Source: a bacterium (lineage in GTDB: Bacteria; SZUA-79; Acidulodesulfobacterales; Acidulodesulfobacteraceae). Taken from it: 64,000 bases of DNA. Where the stretch lies: contig QIJE01000001.1 of the NCBI GenBank assembly GCA_003232385.1, positions 62,001-126,000 of the forward strand, read 5' to 3'. Position numbers and translations under genes: made by a program. Shown in pieces: positions 6,996 to 16,005 of the stretch (position 1 is the first letter of the stretch; every line of letters starts with the position of its first letter). The notes under the pieces were generated by a model that was given only the letters and a program-made list of their open reading frames with translations, made no database searches and was not told where the DNA came from.

Positions 6996-9497
6996 ATGGA
7001 CGGTGTTAGGGATGCAAAGCTTAATTTTGTAACCGAGACTCTCTATGTATATTCTGACCCGGACAAACCTTCATCCGATGAAATAATTAAAATGGTGAAA
7101 TTTGCCGGATTCGGCGCCGAGCTTATAGACGAAACCTCTCAAACCGTGTCGCAAGGTTCTGAGACTCGGGCAACCGACAAGGGCGCTATGGACGGCATGG
7201 AAAAACCCGAGACCGAGAGTATTAAGTTTGCGATAGAAGGAATGCACTGCGCAAATTGCGTCAAGACGGTAGAGAAAGCCGTAGGCAAGCTTAAAGGCAT
7301 CAAAAAAGTAGCCGTAAATTTTGCGGCGGAAAACGGGTTCGTATCGTTTGACCCGTCCATAACCTCTAAGGATGCTATATTTAAAGCCGTAAAGGATAGC
7401 GGATACACACCTATCGACGAGGAGGTAACCTCGGGAGGGGCGGAAAAGTCTTTGGGCTCAACCGCGCATATCTCGTTTATCGATAAATGGTTTCGCAAGA
7501 TAGAAAGCTGGAAGAAAGACCTCTACTGGCTTATATTCACCCTAATAATCGCAATACCGGTGGTTGTCCTGTCTTATATAGATGTCGCCGGCATGCCGTA
7601 TTGGGACAGGGTTATTGCCCTATTCATTCTCGCTTCCGTAATCCAATTTTCAACGGGACTAAAATTCTACAAAGGGGCTTATTACTCCTTAAGGAGTTTC
7701 TCCGCCAATATGGATGTTTTAGTTTCACTCGGTATTTCGGCGGCATATTTATATTCGGTCGCGAACGTATTCTTATTTAAAGGCAAAGGTGATCTTTATT
7801 TCGATACGTCCGTTTTGCTTATTCTTTTCATAAGCTCCGGAAAACTATTGGAAAAGATATCCAAACAAAGGGCCGCTTCTTCATTAAAAGCGTTATTCAA
7901 ACTTCAGGTTAACAAATCTAATCTTGTAACCGCCGACGGAGATATAGAAGAAGTAGATACGGCCAACGTAAAAGTCGGAGACATTCTTTTAGTAAAAAAG
8001 GGCGATAAAATCCCTGTCGACGGCGTAATCGTAGAGGGACAAACCCAGATAGACGAATCTATGTTAACCGGCGAACCCATGCCGGTGGAGAGAAAGGTTG
8101 ACGATGAGATAAGCGGCACGACGATAAATAGGGGGCAGGTTATAAAAATGAAGGCATTGAGGGTAGGCAAAGATACGATGCTCTCTCAAATAGTCAGGCT
8201 CGTAGAAGATGCTCAGGCGGATAAAGCGCCTATTCAAAGAATCGCTGATCAGGTAACGAATTATTTCGTTCCTATCGTCGTTACAATATCTTTACTCTCG
8301 TTCATATCCTGGAAATTTATTTTTCACGCAAATTTTTTATTCGCCTTATCTGCTGCTATAGCAGTATTGGTCATAGCCTGTCCCTGCGCAATGGGGCTTG
8401 CTACTCCTATGGCACTTATGATAGGAAGCTCCATAGGCCTTGAAAAAGGGATATTGATAAAGAAAGCATCCGGCCTTGAAGAAATTGCAAGAATAACCGC
8501 CGTCGTCTTCGATAAAACCGGCACTATTACGCACGGAAAACCGGAGGTCGCCGATATAATTCCGTTAGGAGGTCTGCCGCCGAACGAGATTTTAAAAATC
8601 TCGGCTTACGGCGAGGGGTTCTCTTCTCACCCTATTGCAACGGCAATAGTTAATAAATACAAGGATTTTAAAGAAAAGGAAAAAAGCGGCAAGCCCGACG
8701 ATACCAAGATTGAATCTACAGATTATGAAGAAATTAGCGGTCTGGGCATACGCATGAATTACGACGGTAAAACGGTATTAATCGGGAAAAGGGGGCTCTT
8801 GGAATCCGAAAATATTGATTTAAGTAAATTTAACGAGCCTGAAAAACAGTATGCAAAGGAAGGGAAGACCGTAATAGGCGTTTCCGTGAACTCCAAGATA
8901 GTCGGCATTATTACGCTCGCGGATAAGATCAAAGAGGAAGCAAAAGAAACCATAAAAAAATTAAAATCTAGAAACATTACTTCATACCTTTTAACCGGAG
9001 ATAACCTTAATTCTGCCATAAATGTCGCCGCCAAGGTGGGGATAGAGGAAAAAAACGTTATTGCAGATGTTTTACCGCAAGGCAAACTCAACGAAGTAAA
9101 AAAATTAAAGAACTTAGGCTTAAAGGTCGCTATGGTCGGGGACGGCATAAACGATGCTCCGGCTCTCGCTTTAGCGGACGTCGGAATAGCAATAGGCAGC
9201 GGAACCGACGTGGCAAAGGAAACCGGCGATATAATATTGGTCAGGAGTAAGATATCGGATGTTTATAAAAGCGTGGCCCTCGGCAAGAAAACCTTGAATA
9301 AGGTTAAGCAAAATCTTTTCTGGGCATTTCTATTTAACGGGTTAGGTATTCCGTTTGCCGCCGGAGTTTTTTACCACTTTACCGGCTGGCTCTTACCGCC
9401 GATAGCGGCAGGCGGAGCAATGGCGGTTTCCGATATATTCGTAGTTTTTAGTTCGGTTATGTTAAGGGGCTTCTCAAGCAAGATGGATACATTATAA
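6996..9497 (+). CDS. copA: Copper-exporting P1B-type ATPase
   Basis: Pumps Cu(I) out of the cytoplasm using ATP. The 833 residues begin in the middle of a broken HMA domain ([18 protein letters not shown]), followed by a complete HMA domain with GMHCANC at residues 82-88. After that come eight predicted membrane segments. Motifs in order are [22 protein letters not shown] (the metal-site CPC), DKTGTITHG (phosphorylated Asp), SSHPIATAI (P1B-type HP) and GDGINDAP. The ATG is only 5 bases after the stop of the preceding HMA frame, so translational coupling is likely. The pump should still work because one complete HMA domain and the full membrane core remain. Confidence 0.92.
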   Translation: MDGVRDAKLNFVTETLYVYSDPDKPSSDEIIKMVKFAGFGAELIDETSQTVSQGSETRATDKGAMDGMEKPETESIKFAIEGMHCANCVKTVEKAVGKLKGIKKVAVNFAAENGFVSFDPSITSKDAIFKAVKDSGYTPIDEEVTSGGAEKSLGSTAHISFIDKWFRKIESWKKDLYWLIFTLIIAIPVVVLSYIDVAGMPYWDRVIALFILASVIQFSTGLKFYKGAYYSLRSFSANMDVLVSLGISAAYLYSVANVFLFKGKGDLYFDTSVLLILFISSGKLLEKISKQRAASSLKALFKLQVNKSNLVTADGDIEEVDTANVKVGDILLVKKGDKIPVDGVIVEGQTQIDESMLTGEPMPVERKVDDEISGTTINRGQVIKMKALRVGKDTMLSQIVRLVEDAQADKAPIQRIADQVTNYFVPIVVTISLLSFISWKFIFHANFLFALSAAIAVLVIACPCAMGLATPMALMIGSSIGLEKGILIKKASGLEEIARITAVVFDKTGTITHGKPEVADIIPLGGLPPNEILKISAYGEGFSSHPIATAIVNKYKDFKEKEKSGKPDDTKIESTDYEEISGLGIRMNYDGKTVLIGKRGLLESENIDLSKFNEPEKQYAKEGKTVIGVSVNSKIVGIITLADKIKEEAKETIKKLKSRNITSYLLTGDNLNSAINVAAKVGIEEKNVIADVLPQGKLNEVKKLKNLGLKVAMVGDGINDAPALALADVGIAIGSGTDVAKETGDIILVRSKISDVYKSVALGKKTLNKVKQNLFWAFLFNGLGIPFAAGVFYHFTGWLLPPIAAGGAMAVSDIFVVFSSVMLRGFSSKMDTL

Positions 9498-9513
9498 AAA
9501 TAAGGGGACTATA

Positions 9514-11904
9514 ATGAAAATTACAGCGGTAGAATTTGAAGATTATCTTTCCGAAGATGAACTTAAAACAATTAACTTGTATTTCAATGCGGCAAATTAT
9601 CTGACTATAGGGCAAATTTATTTGTTTGATAATCCGCTGCTCAAGGAGCCGCTGAAACTTGAACATATAAAGCCCAGATTACTGGGGCACTGGGGCACAT
9701 CCCCCGGGCTCAATTTCATTTATGCACATTTAGATAGAATCATAAAGAAATATGATTTAAATTCTTTATTTATAGCAGGTCCCGGACACGGCGGACCTGC
9801 TATAATTGCAAATACCTACATTGAGGGAACCTATAGCGAACATTATCCCAATATTTCCGAGGACTACGATGGGCTGCGACTACTTTTCAAGCAATTTTCC
9901 ACCCCGGGCGGGGTTCCGAGTCATGTATCGCCGACAACCCCCGGTTCAATTCATGAAGGCGGAGAATTGGGATACGCTTTAAGCCATGCTTACGGAGCGG
10001 TATTAGACAATCCCGATTTAACCATATTCTGCGTAGTCGGAGATGGAGAAGCGGAAACCGGTCCAATGGCTACCTCATGGCATATAAATAAATTTTTAAA
10101 CCCTTCGACCGACGGTATTGTTGTTCCAATTCTTCACCTAAACGGTTATAAAATAAATAATCCAACGATATTTGCGCGTATAAGTGAGGAAGAATTAACC
10201 AATTTATTTAAGGGTTACGGATACTTGCCCTACATAGTGGAAGAAGAAGATGTAAATATCGCCCACGATAAAATGGCTTCAACGTTAGATAAGATTTCCG
10301 AACAAATTAATTCTATTAGAAACGAAGCGGCAAACGCAAATAAAAAAAACGGCAACGGCTTCAAAAGACCGCCATACCCCATGGTTATACTCAAAACCCC
10401 TAAGGGATGGACCTGCCCTAAGGAAATAGACGGGCTTAAGCTTGAGGGATACTGGCGTGCTCATCAGGTTCCGATTACGGATTTTAAGGAAAAACCTGAA
10501 CATATAAAAATACTGGAAAATTGGATGAAATCTTATGAACCCGATAAGCTATTCAATAAAAACGGTACGTTAATAAATTCCATAAAAGATTTCACGCCTA
10601 AAAAAGAAAAGAGAATGAGTGCAAACGTCAACACCGAAGGGGGGTCGTTATTAAAGAATTTAATTATTCCGAATTTTTCAGAATATGCGGAAGAAGTGAA
10701 AGAACCGGCGACGATTTACGGAAAGGCGACCACTACGTTGGGATATTATCTGCGCGATGTAGTTAAGAAAAATCCGAATAATTTTAGGATTTTTAGCCCG
10801 GATGAACATAACTCTAACCGGCTTAACGCCGTTTTTGAAGCAACCGACAGGCAGTGGTGGGGAGATATTTTTAATTACGACGACCATTTGGCCCATAAGG
10901 GAAGAGTTATAGAAATGCTTAGCGAACACACGTGCGAAGGCTTACTTGAAGGATATCTGCTGACCGGAAGACACGGGTTTTTTTCATGCTATGAAGCCTT
11001 TATTCACATAATAGACTCTATGTTTAACCAGCATGCAAAGTGGCTTAAAGAAGCGGATGAAGTGGAATGGAGAAGGCCGATACCCTCTTTAAATTATCTT
11101 TTAACGTCACACGTCTGGCGGCAGGACCATAACGGTTTTTCTCATCAGGACCCGGGCTTTATCAATCATGTAATAACAAAAAAACCTAAATATATAAGAG
11201 TTTACTTGCCATCCGACACAAACACTTTGCTTGTAGTAACGGATAAGTGCCTTAAGAGTAGAAACAGGGTAAATCTTATAATTGCCGGTAAACAGAAAGA
11301 ACTTCAGTGGTATGATATCGATTCTGCAATAAAAATCTGCGAAAGGGGAATCGGGATAATGGATTTTGCCAGCAGCGACAGGGGTGAAGAACCGGATGTA
11401 ATAATGGCATGCGCGGGGGATGTTCCGACATTGGAAATGCTTGCGGCGGTATCTATTTTAAAAAATCTCGTGCCGGAACTCAAAATACGGGTGATTAACG
11501 TAATAGACCTGATGACCTTGACACCGAAAGAGGAACACCCCGATGGATTATCCAAAAAAGAATTCGACACTTTTTTTACGGAAGATAAACCCATCATTTT
11601 TGCATTTCACGGATACCCGTGGCTGCTTCATAGGCTCTGCTATAGAAGAACAAACCACAAAAATCTTCATGTACGCGGTTACAAAGAAGAGGGGACCACT
11701 ACGACGCCGTTCGATATGGCGGTAAGGAACGATTTAGACAGGTTTCACCTCGTCATGGATACCGTAGACAGGATAGAATCTCTCAAGTATAAAGCAGCCT
11801 ACATAAAAAAAGAGATGGAAGGCAAATTAGTGGACCATAAGAGATATATATTGGAATATGACGACGATATGCCGGAGATAAAAAACTGGAAGTGGATCTC
11901 ATAA
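9514..11904 (+). CDS. xfp: Xylulose-5-phosphate/fructose-6-phosphate phosphoketolase
   Basis: Thiamine-diphosphate enzyme that phosphorolytically splits xylulose 5-phosphate (and often fructose 6-phosphate) to acetyl phosphate plus a sugar phosphate. The 796 residues match family length. Diagnostic stretches are [33 protein letters not shown], the ThDP-binding [17 protein letters not shown] and [11 protein letters not shown]. The ribosome-binding region is AAGGGGAC 9 bases before the ATG. It follows copA by only 16 bases and ends in a strong terminator, so a shared copA-xfp transcript is likely. Substrate range cannot be read from sequence. Confidence 0.95.
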   Translation: MKITAVEFEDYLSEDELKTINLYFNAANYLTIGQIYLFDNPLLKEPLKLEHIKPRLLGHWGTSPGLNFIYAHLDRIIKKYDLNSLFIAGPGHGGPAIIANTYIEGTYSEHYPNISEDYDGLRLLFKQFSTPGGVPSHVSPTTPGSIHEGGELGYALSHAYGAVLDNPDLTIFCVVGDGEAETGPMATSWHINKFLNPSTDGIVVPILHLNGYKINNPTIFARISEEELTNLFKGYGYLPYIVEEEDVNIAHDKMASTLDKISEQINSIRNEAANANKKNGNGFKRPPYPMVILKTPKGWTCPKEIDGLKLEGYWRAHQVPITDFKEKPEHIKILENWMKSYEPDKLFNKNGTLINSIKDFTPKKEKRMSANVNTEGGSLLKNLIIPNFSEYAEEVKEPATIYGKATTTLGYYLRDVVKKNPNNFRIFSPDEHNSNRLNAVFEATDRQWWGDIFNYDDHLAHKGRVIEMLSEHTCEGLLEGYLLTGRHGFFSCYEAFIHIIDSMFNQHAKWLKEADEVEWRRPIPSLNYLLTSHVWRQDHNGFSHQDPGFINHVITKKPKYIRVYLPSDTNTLLVVTDKCLKSRNRVNLIIAGKQKELQWYDIDSAIKICERGIGIMDFASSDRGEEPDVIMACAGDVPTLEMLAAVSILKNLVPELKIRVINVIDLMTLTPKEEHPDGLSKKEFDTFFTEDKPIIFAFHGYPWLLHRLCYRRTNHKNLHVRGYKEEGTTTTPFDMAVRNDLDRFHLVMDTVDRIESLKYKAAYIKKEMEGKLVDHKRYILEYDDDMPEIKNWKWIS

Positions 11905-12462
11905 CACACGGTAAAACGATAAAATAGATTTACCGTGTGTTTTTTTCTTTATTAGTCGGTAACCGATATACTCTTCCGACAAAATCTCCCGCTTATCGTG
12001 CTGAACGATGATATTGTCGGCATAATGAAAATCGGCTCCGGAAACATTAGCCGTGATTTTCTCGATCGTTTTCTCGCAAAGACCGGAGTTATAAGGCGGG
12101 TCGATAAATACGTAATCAGGGTTATATTCTTTTAAAAACCCTTCGTCTAAGGCTCTTAAAACATCTTTTTTTATAATCTCAACCCTCTCAAGGATATCGA
12201 ATCGTTTAGATAGTTTCGTAATGATAGATATTAATTCCAGTGATTTTTCTACGAAAACGCAGGAAGCCGAACCCCTTGAAATAGCTTCGAATCCAATGTT
12301 TCCGGAGCCGGCGTATAAATCGCAAAAAATCCTGCCCTCTATATCTGCGCCGAGCATGTTAAATAAAACTCCCTTTAGAAAATCTGACGACGGCGCTACA
12401 TTCTTGATGTTATACACGTTTGGGATTTTCCTTCCCCTTAACGTTCCGCTTATAATACGCAT
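11899..12462 (-). CDS. rsmD: 16S rRNA (guanine(966)-N(2))-methyltransferase
   Basis: S-adenosylmethionine-dependent enzyme methylating G966 of 16S rRNA in the assembled 30S head. The 187 residues start [13 protein letters not shown], the signature RsmD beginning. The SAM site [17 protein letters not shown] follows at about residue 48, with the catalytic DPPY motif in [11 protein letters not shown] near 120. Its last residues are encoded inside the terminator hairpin of the convergent xfp gene. The gene often precedes coaD in other bacteria; here coaD is 6 kb away. Confidence 0.93.
   Translation of the reverse strand: MRIISGTLRGRKIPNVYNIKNVAPSSDFLKGVLFNMLGADIEGRIFCDLYAGSGNIGFEAISRGSASCVFVEKSLELISIITKLSKRFDILERVEIIKKDVLRALDEGFLKEYNPDYVFIDPPYNSGLCEKTIEKITANVSGADFHYADNIIVQHDKREILSEEYIGYRLIKKKTHGKSILSFYRVL
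11904..11949 (+). terminator. Intrinsic terminator of the copA-xfp transcript
   Basis: Perfect 12-base stem ACACACGGTAAA (11904-11915) and TTTACCGTGTGT (11929-11940), a 13-base loop, then TTTTTTCTTT. It overlaps the final codons of the convergent rsmD gene. Confidence 0.9.
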
Positions 12463-12493
12463 TTGGTTATTGATCTAAAATCCGGAATTTATA

Positions 12494-13126
12494 TTATACA
12501 GCCGAGTCTTTTAACTTTTCCCTGTTCAATATAATAATATCTCTTTTCTCCACCTTTATAATTCCCTTAGACGCGAAATCCTTCAGCGTCCTTGAAACGA
12601 CCTCTCGAGCGGTTCCGGCTATATCGGCAATTATTTTTCGACTCAGCCTCTGCCCGTCGAAGAGAAGAAGTATGTTTGCAATTCGTTCCTGGGTATGTCT
12701 TAAAGAGAGATCCTCTATCCTACTTGTCAGGTATCTCAATTTTTCCGTAAAACTTTTTATTATATTCAAGGAGATCTCGGGATATTTATATATTAAACCG
12801 ATCGTATTCTCACGGGATAACAAATATAATTTTATGTCTGTAACGGCATCCGCCGAAGCCGGGCTCATATCGCTTGAAAACACCGTAACGTCGTTAAAAG
12901 AATCGCCCTCATAAATAAGTTTAAGGATCTGCTCTTTACCGTCTCTTGAAGACTTATAAACCTTTACTGTACCCGATGCTACAAAATATATCCCTTTCGA
13001 TATATCTCCTTCTATAAATATATTCTCCCCCGCCTTATATGCTTCCTCTCTAAAGCGAGACCTTACGTCATCTAAGACGCCGATATCCAAGGTTTTAAAG
13101 TATTCTAACGACTCAACATTTTTCAC
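12494..13126 (-). CDS. Crp/Fnr-family transcription regulator
   Basis: 210-residue activator/repressor. Residues ~15-115 form the cyclic-nucleotide-binding-type beta barrel (GENIFIEGDISKGIYFVASGTVKVYK), followed by the dimerisation helix and a C-terminal winged HTH (GTAREVVSRTLKDFASKGII, recognition helix REVVSRTL). There is no N-terminal cysteine cluster as in oxygen-sensing Fnr, so the signal is not a classical 4Fe-4S cluster. The EVVSR recognition helix is of the Fnr/Dnr type expected to read TGA-centred half sites. It is divergent from the FmdB gene, with an 18-base palindrome in the shared intergenic region. Confidence 0.88.
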   Translation of the reverse strand: MKNVESLEYFKTLDIGVLDDVRSRFREEAYKAGENIFIEGDISKGIYFVASGTVKVYKSSRDGKEQILKLIYEGDSFNDVTVFSSDMSPASADAVTDIKLYLLSRENTIGLIYKYPEISLNIIKSFTEKLRYLTSRIEDLSLRHTQERIANILLLFDGQRLSRKIIADIAGTAREVVSRTLKDFASKGIIKVEKRDIIILNREKLKDSAV

Positions 13127-13170
13127 GATTGTTTATTTTACGCAAATTAAAATTTATACGATATTATAAT

Positions 13171-13188
13171 CTTGAAAATATTTTCAAG
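13171..13188. promoter_or_regulatory. 18-base perfect palindrome between the divergent regulator and fmdB genes
   Basis: CTTGAAAATATTTTCAAG reads the same on both strands. TTGA/TCAA half sites resemble Crp/Fnr boxes, but their spacing is 8 rather than 6 bases. It lies 45 bases before the regulator start and 70 bases before fmdB, so autoregulation is plausible. Confidence 0.45.
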
Positions 13189-13257
13189 AAATATTAATTA
13201 TGTTATAATATCACAGTCAAACAATAAACTGTATATTATATTTTGGAGGTTCTTAAA

Positions 13258-13554
13258 ATGCCTATAAGAGAGTATAAATGCAAAGAATGCGGTGATTACA
13301 CCGAAGTCATTCAGGGCATTAACGAAAAGCCGTTGGAAAACTGTTCTAAATGCGGTGGAAAGTTAGAAAAACTTATTTCAAACTCAAGCTTTGTATTGAA
13401 GGGTACCGGATGGTATAAAACCGACTATGGCAGTTCAAAAAAATCTGCATCAGATGATCAAGCTAAGAAGCCTGCCGACAAAAGCACTGCAACGGCAACC
13501 CCGGCTTCCGGATGCTCATGCGCTAACGGAACCGGAACACCATCTAAACACTAA
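13258..13554 (+). CDS. FmdB-family zinc-ribbon protein
   Basis: Small putative regulatory protein. It starts [23 protein letters not shown] and CSKC form the four-cysteine zinc ribbon over the first ~45 residues, followed by the conserved [18 protein letters not shown] segment. The tail is low-complexity Lys/Ala/Thr with a final SGCSCANG, as is common in this family. I chose ATG 13258, which has GGAGGT 7 bases upstream, over an in-frame TTG at 13243. A TATAAT lies at 13204-13209. The family's molecular function is poorly known. Confidence 0.88.
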   Translation: MPIREYKCKECGDYTEVIQGINEKPLENCSKCGGKLEKLISNSSFVLKGTGWYKTDYGSSKKSASDDQAKKPADKSTATATPASGCSCANGTGTPSKH

Positions 13555-13591
13555 TTAACGATGCAATCGTCAATATCGATATTTAATAGGT

Positions 13592-14119
13592 ATGATATAT
13601 GCTTTTGAATTTAAAACAAAAACTTTAAGCTTAGATATAACCGTTTCCGATAAATACGTTGAAGAAATAAGGATAAAAAACTCGGATAGCAAGCCGTTTA
13701 ATTATAAGGACGATATTCGATTACTATCCGAAAATGATTGCAGCCGTTTGCGTCATTTGTCTAACCTAATAAACCTTTTAGATAATTATTTCTCTCGCAA
13801 GAGTACCGATTTTTGTGAAATACCGGTAAATTTTGCACCATATTCATATTTCTCCGAAGGGATACTTAAGACCCTTCGGAATGTTAAATATGGTACAACT
13901 ATGTCTTACAAAGAACTTGCTCGTACGGCGGGGTATGACGAAAGATACTCCAGAGCCTGCGCAACTGCTTTATCTATAAATAAAACACCCATTATTATAC
14001 CGTGCCATAGAATAATCTATTCCGACGGCAAACCGGGCGGCTATTCAAGCGGTGGCGGCATCAGCTTAAAAATCAGACTACTTGCCATAGAGCAAAATAC
14101 CAATCAACTTATAGCGTAA
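13592..14119 (+). CDS. ogt: Methylated-DNA--[protein]-cysteine S-methyltransferase
   Basis: Suicide repair protein that transfers the alkyl group from O6-alkylguanine to its own cysteine. The C-terminal half has GTTMSYKELARTAGYDERYSRACATAL followed by the active-site IIPCHRII motif and the GYSSGGGISLKIRLLAIE tail. The N-terminal ~85 residues are the less conserved ribonuclease-like domain, so total length (175) is typical. It follows fmdB by 37 bases on the same strand and overlaps the convergent nifI2 gene by 16 bases. Confidence 0.92.
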   Translation: MIYAFEFKTKTLSLDITVSDKYVEEIRIKNSDSKPFNYKDDIRLLSENDCSRLRHLSNLINLLDNYFSRKSTDFCEIPVNFAPYSYFSEGILKTLRNVKYGTTMSYKELARTAGYDERYSRACATALSINKTPIIIPCHRIIYSDGKPGGYSSGGGISLKIRLLAIEQNTNQLIA

Positions 14120-14511
14120 AGTCCTTCTTCCGCCGTTCTTATCCTAAGGGCAAGCTTTACCGGCAACACGAATATCTTACCGTCTCCGTAATGACCGGTC
14201 TGATTGACTTCCGTTATAATTTTTACTACTTTATCGGCATCGCCCTCCTTTATTACCAACGACAACATTCTCTTAGGCAAAAAACTATAATCGTTATCGG
14301 CAATGTCTATTTTGCTGTTAATCATATCCAATCCGGGATCAAGCTCGTTTGCAAGCCCCCCGCTACCCTTTTGCCTTCCTCTGCCGTGAACAGAATAAAA
14401 AGTTACCTGATTAAAACCTCCTTTATCTAATGCATCTTTTGTATCCTGAATTTTATGCCTTCTTATTATAGCGATAATATCTACGATATTTTCTTCAAAT
14501 TTTGATTCCAT
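14104..14511 (-). CDS. nifI2: Nitrogenase PII-family regulator NifI2
   Basis: PII-like protein that, paired with NifI1, switches off dinitrogenase when ammonia is abundant and releases it when 2-oxoglutarate rises. The 135 residues include the family features SVHGRGRQKG, FLPKRMLSLVIKEG and TEVNQTGHYGDGKIFVLPV, the last being the shared PII signature. The extended T-loop region between GRGRQKG and FLPKRM is characteristic of NifI2 rather than GlnB. It is the last gene of the nif operon. In archaea and many anaerobes the pair lies between nifH and nifD; here it is distal. Confidence 0.88.
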   Translation of the reverse strand: MESKFEENIVDIIAIIRRHKIQDTKDALDKGGFNQVTFYSVHGRGRQKGSGGLANELDPGLDMINSKIDIADNDYSFLPKRMLSLVIKEGDADKVVKIITEVNQTGHYGDGKIFVLPVKLALRIRTAEEGLYAIS

Positions 14512-14547
14512 AAAATCCCCATAGTATAAATTAAATAAAATACCGTA

Positions 14548-14865
14548 TTACAGACCCTCTGCGCCCGTCCTCACGGTATATGTCTTCGAAACCGGCATCA
14601 CGAATATCTTGCCGTCTCCTATGTTCCCCGTAACGGCATTTTCCTGAATGATATCACAAACCTTATTTGCATCTTCCTTTTTTACGACAACCATAAGCTC
14701 TAACTTAGGCAGTTCATCATAAACTACTTCCCCTACTTTAATCCCTTTTTGCTTGCCCCTTCCGAAAACGTGCATCTTCGTAACCGAAACAAATCCGTTT
14801 TCTTCAAGTGCTTTAAGGACATCCTTTTCTTTCTCCGGTCTAATTATAGCCCTTACCATTTCCAT
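14548..14865 (-). CDS. nifI1: Nitrogenase PII-family regulator NifI1
   Basis: Partner of NifI2 in post-translational control of dinitrogenase. The 105 residues begin MEMVRAIIRPEKEKDVLKAL and contain VTKMHVFGRGKQKGIKVGEV and ENAVTGNIGDGKIFVMPV. The T-loop lacks the GlnB uridylylation context and instead carries the NifI1-type KVGEVVYDELPK sequence. It lies 36 bases upstream of nifI2 and 40 bases downstream of the ANTAR regulator, all in the same direction. Confidence 0.9.
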   Translation of the reverse strand: MEMVRAIIRPEKEKDVLKALEENGFVSVTKMHVFGRGKQKGIKVGEVVYDELPKLELMVVVKKEDANKVCDIIQENAVTGNIGDGKIFVMPVSKTYTVRTGAEGL

Positions 14866-14905
14866 ACGCCGTCTCCTTTTTTTATTATGTTTTTATATAA
14901 CTTAT

Positions 14906-15514
14906 TTACTCAGAACTTGTCAGAATAATAGCTCTTGCAATATCCCCCAACGGCCGCCCGCTGTTCATGCTTAATCTTTGCAATCTGCCGTGGGCTTCCC
15001 TTTCGGTTATACTTTCTTTTTCCATCAGCATATTTTTTGCTTTATCGATTAGCTTCCTATCCTCGATATATTGCTTTAAGGTTTCATTCTCCTTTTTTAT
15101 ATCCTGCAACCTTTTAAAATTTTCTATGGCAATTATTGTTTGGGCTAAAATTTCACTCTTCCTTGCCGGTTTTATAATATAAGAAAATGCGCCGGAACCC
15201 TTTAACTCTTCCATATACTTGTCGTAATCCTCTATATCCCCGACTCCGGCGGTTAAGAAAATAACCGGCACCGGATTTTTCTCCATAATCTTTTTGCAGG
15301 CGGTAATCCCGTTCATAGACGGCATCTTTATATCCATAAAGATAATATCCGGTTTAAACTCTTCCGCAGCCATGACCCCGGATGCGCCGTTATCCGCTTC
15401 GTATATCTTAGTCGTAATGGAATTCAAAATAACCCCAAGTTCCTTTCTTCTTTCCTTGTAATCATCTACGACCAAGACTTTTATATTCAAATTTAAACCC
15501 TTCTCGTCTTTCAT
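14906..15514 (-). CDS. ANTAR-domain response regulator (RNA-binding antiterminator, GnfR/NasT/AmiR type)
   Basis: 202-residue two-domain regulator. Residues ~10-130 are a receiver with acidic residues D17-D18, the phospho-acceptor D61 in IIFMDIKMPSMNG, and the conserved lysine in SYIIKPARKS. A coiled-coil linker (~128-152) leads to a C-terminal ANTAR domain, DKAKNMLMEKESITEREAH followed by GRPLGDIARAIILT. ANTAR proteins bind tandem hexaloop hairpins in nascent RNA and prevent a terminator from forming. In the same operon, the nifH leader carries such hairpins overlapping a terminator (24586-24678). Geobacter GnfR, an ANTAR regulator of nitrogen-fixation genes, is the nearest precedent. No cognate histidine kinase is in the window. 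Confidence 0.92.
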   Translation of the reverse strand: MKDEKGLNLNIKVLVVDDYKERRKELGVILNSITTKIYEADNGASGVMAAEEFKPDIIFMDIKMPSMNGITACKKIMEKNPVPVIFLTAGVGDIEDYDKYMEELKGSGAFSYIIKPARKSEILAQTIIAIENFKRLQDIKKENETLKQYIEDRKLIDKAKNMLMEKESITEREAHGRLQRLSMNSGRPLGDIARAIILTSSE

Positions 15515-15556
15515 AATTTATAAATTAGCAAAGTTTGTGCCAATCTTCCATAAAGT

Positions 15557-15946
15557 TTAAACCGAGCGTCCGGCGGCTGCATTTTCTTTAATAATAATCT
15601 TTTTTAACCAGGGCGGAGGGTTCTTAGATAAGACCGCCTTAAGACTCTCCATAACACCTTCTATCGTATCACCGGGTTTGGATCTAATCGGATGAATACC
15701 TGATTTTACTACCCGCGCAGCCGCAACACCGCCGATGTTCCCCACAAAAATAATCTTTAAATCCTTTAAGGCATCTATTTTTTTATCTATCTTATTGAAC
15801 TCTTCCTCCTCGTCGTCTTCTTCAAAACACCTATTCTCTAAAAAATTGAAACCGTCAAAATTTATTTCGTATATTGCGAAATTTTTAGCCCATCCGAAAT
15901 GGTCATTGATTAAAATATTATCAGTCGTGGCAAAACCCACTCTCAT
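15557..15946 (-). CDS. nifX: NifX-like iron-molybdenum cofactor-binding protein
   Basis: Member of the dinitrogenase iron-molybdenum cofactor-binding family (NifX/NafY/NifB C-terminal domain), expected to carry NifB-co or VK-cluster during cofactor assembly. The 129 residues begin MRVGFATTDNILINDHFGWA with the conserved DHFG motif. The middle has an acidic low-complexity patch (EEDDEEEEF), and the C-terminal half has IGGVAAARVVKSGIHPI. Its position directly after nifN fits. NifB here lacks a fused NifX domain, so this separate protein may fill that role. Confidence 0.85.
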   Translation of the reverse strand: MRVGFATTDNILINDHFGWAKNFAIYEINFDGFNFLENRCFEEDDEEEEFNKIDKKIDALKDLKIIFVGNIGGVAAARVVKSGIHPIRSKPGDTIEGVMESLKAVLSKNPPPWLKKIIIKENAAAGRSV

Positions 15947-16005
15947 TTTTTCCTCGCCTCCTTAAAACAGTTTAAATTGATGGATTTATATCGCTAAAAT
16001 ATGAA

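Noticed and set aside
13243-13257. Upstream TTG start for the FmdB gene
   Set aside because: The TTG overlaps the ribosome-binding site GGAGGT that serves ATG 13258; the family begins MPIREYKC.
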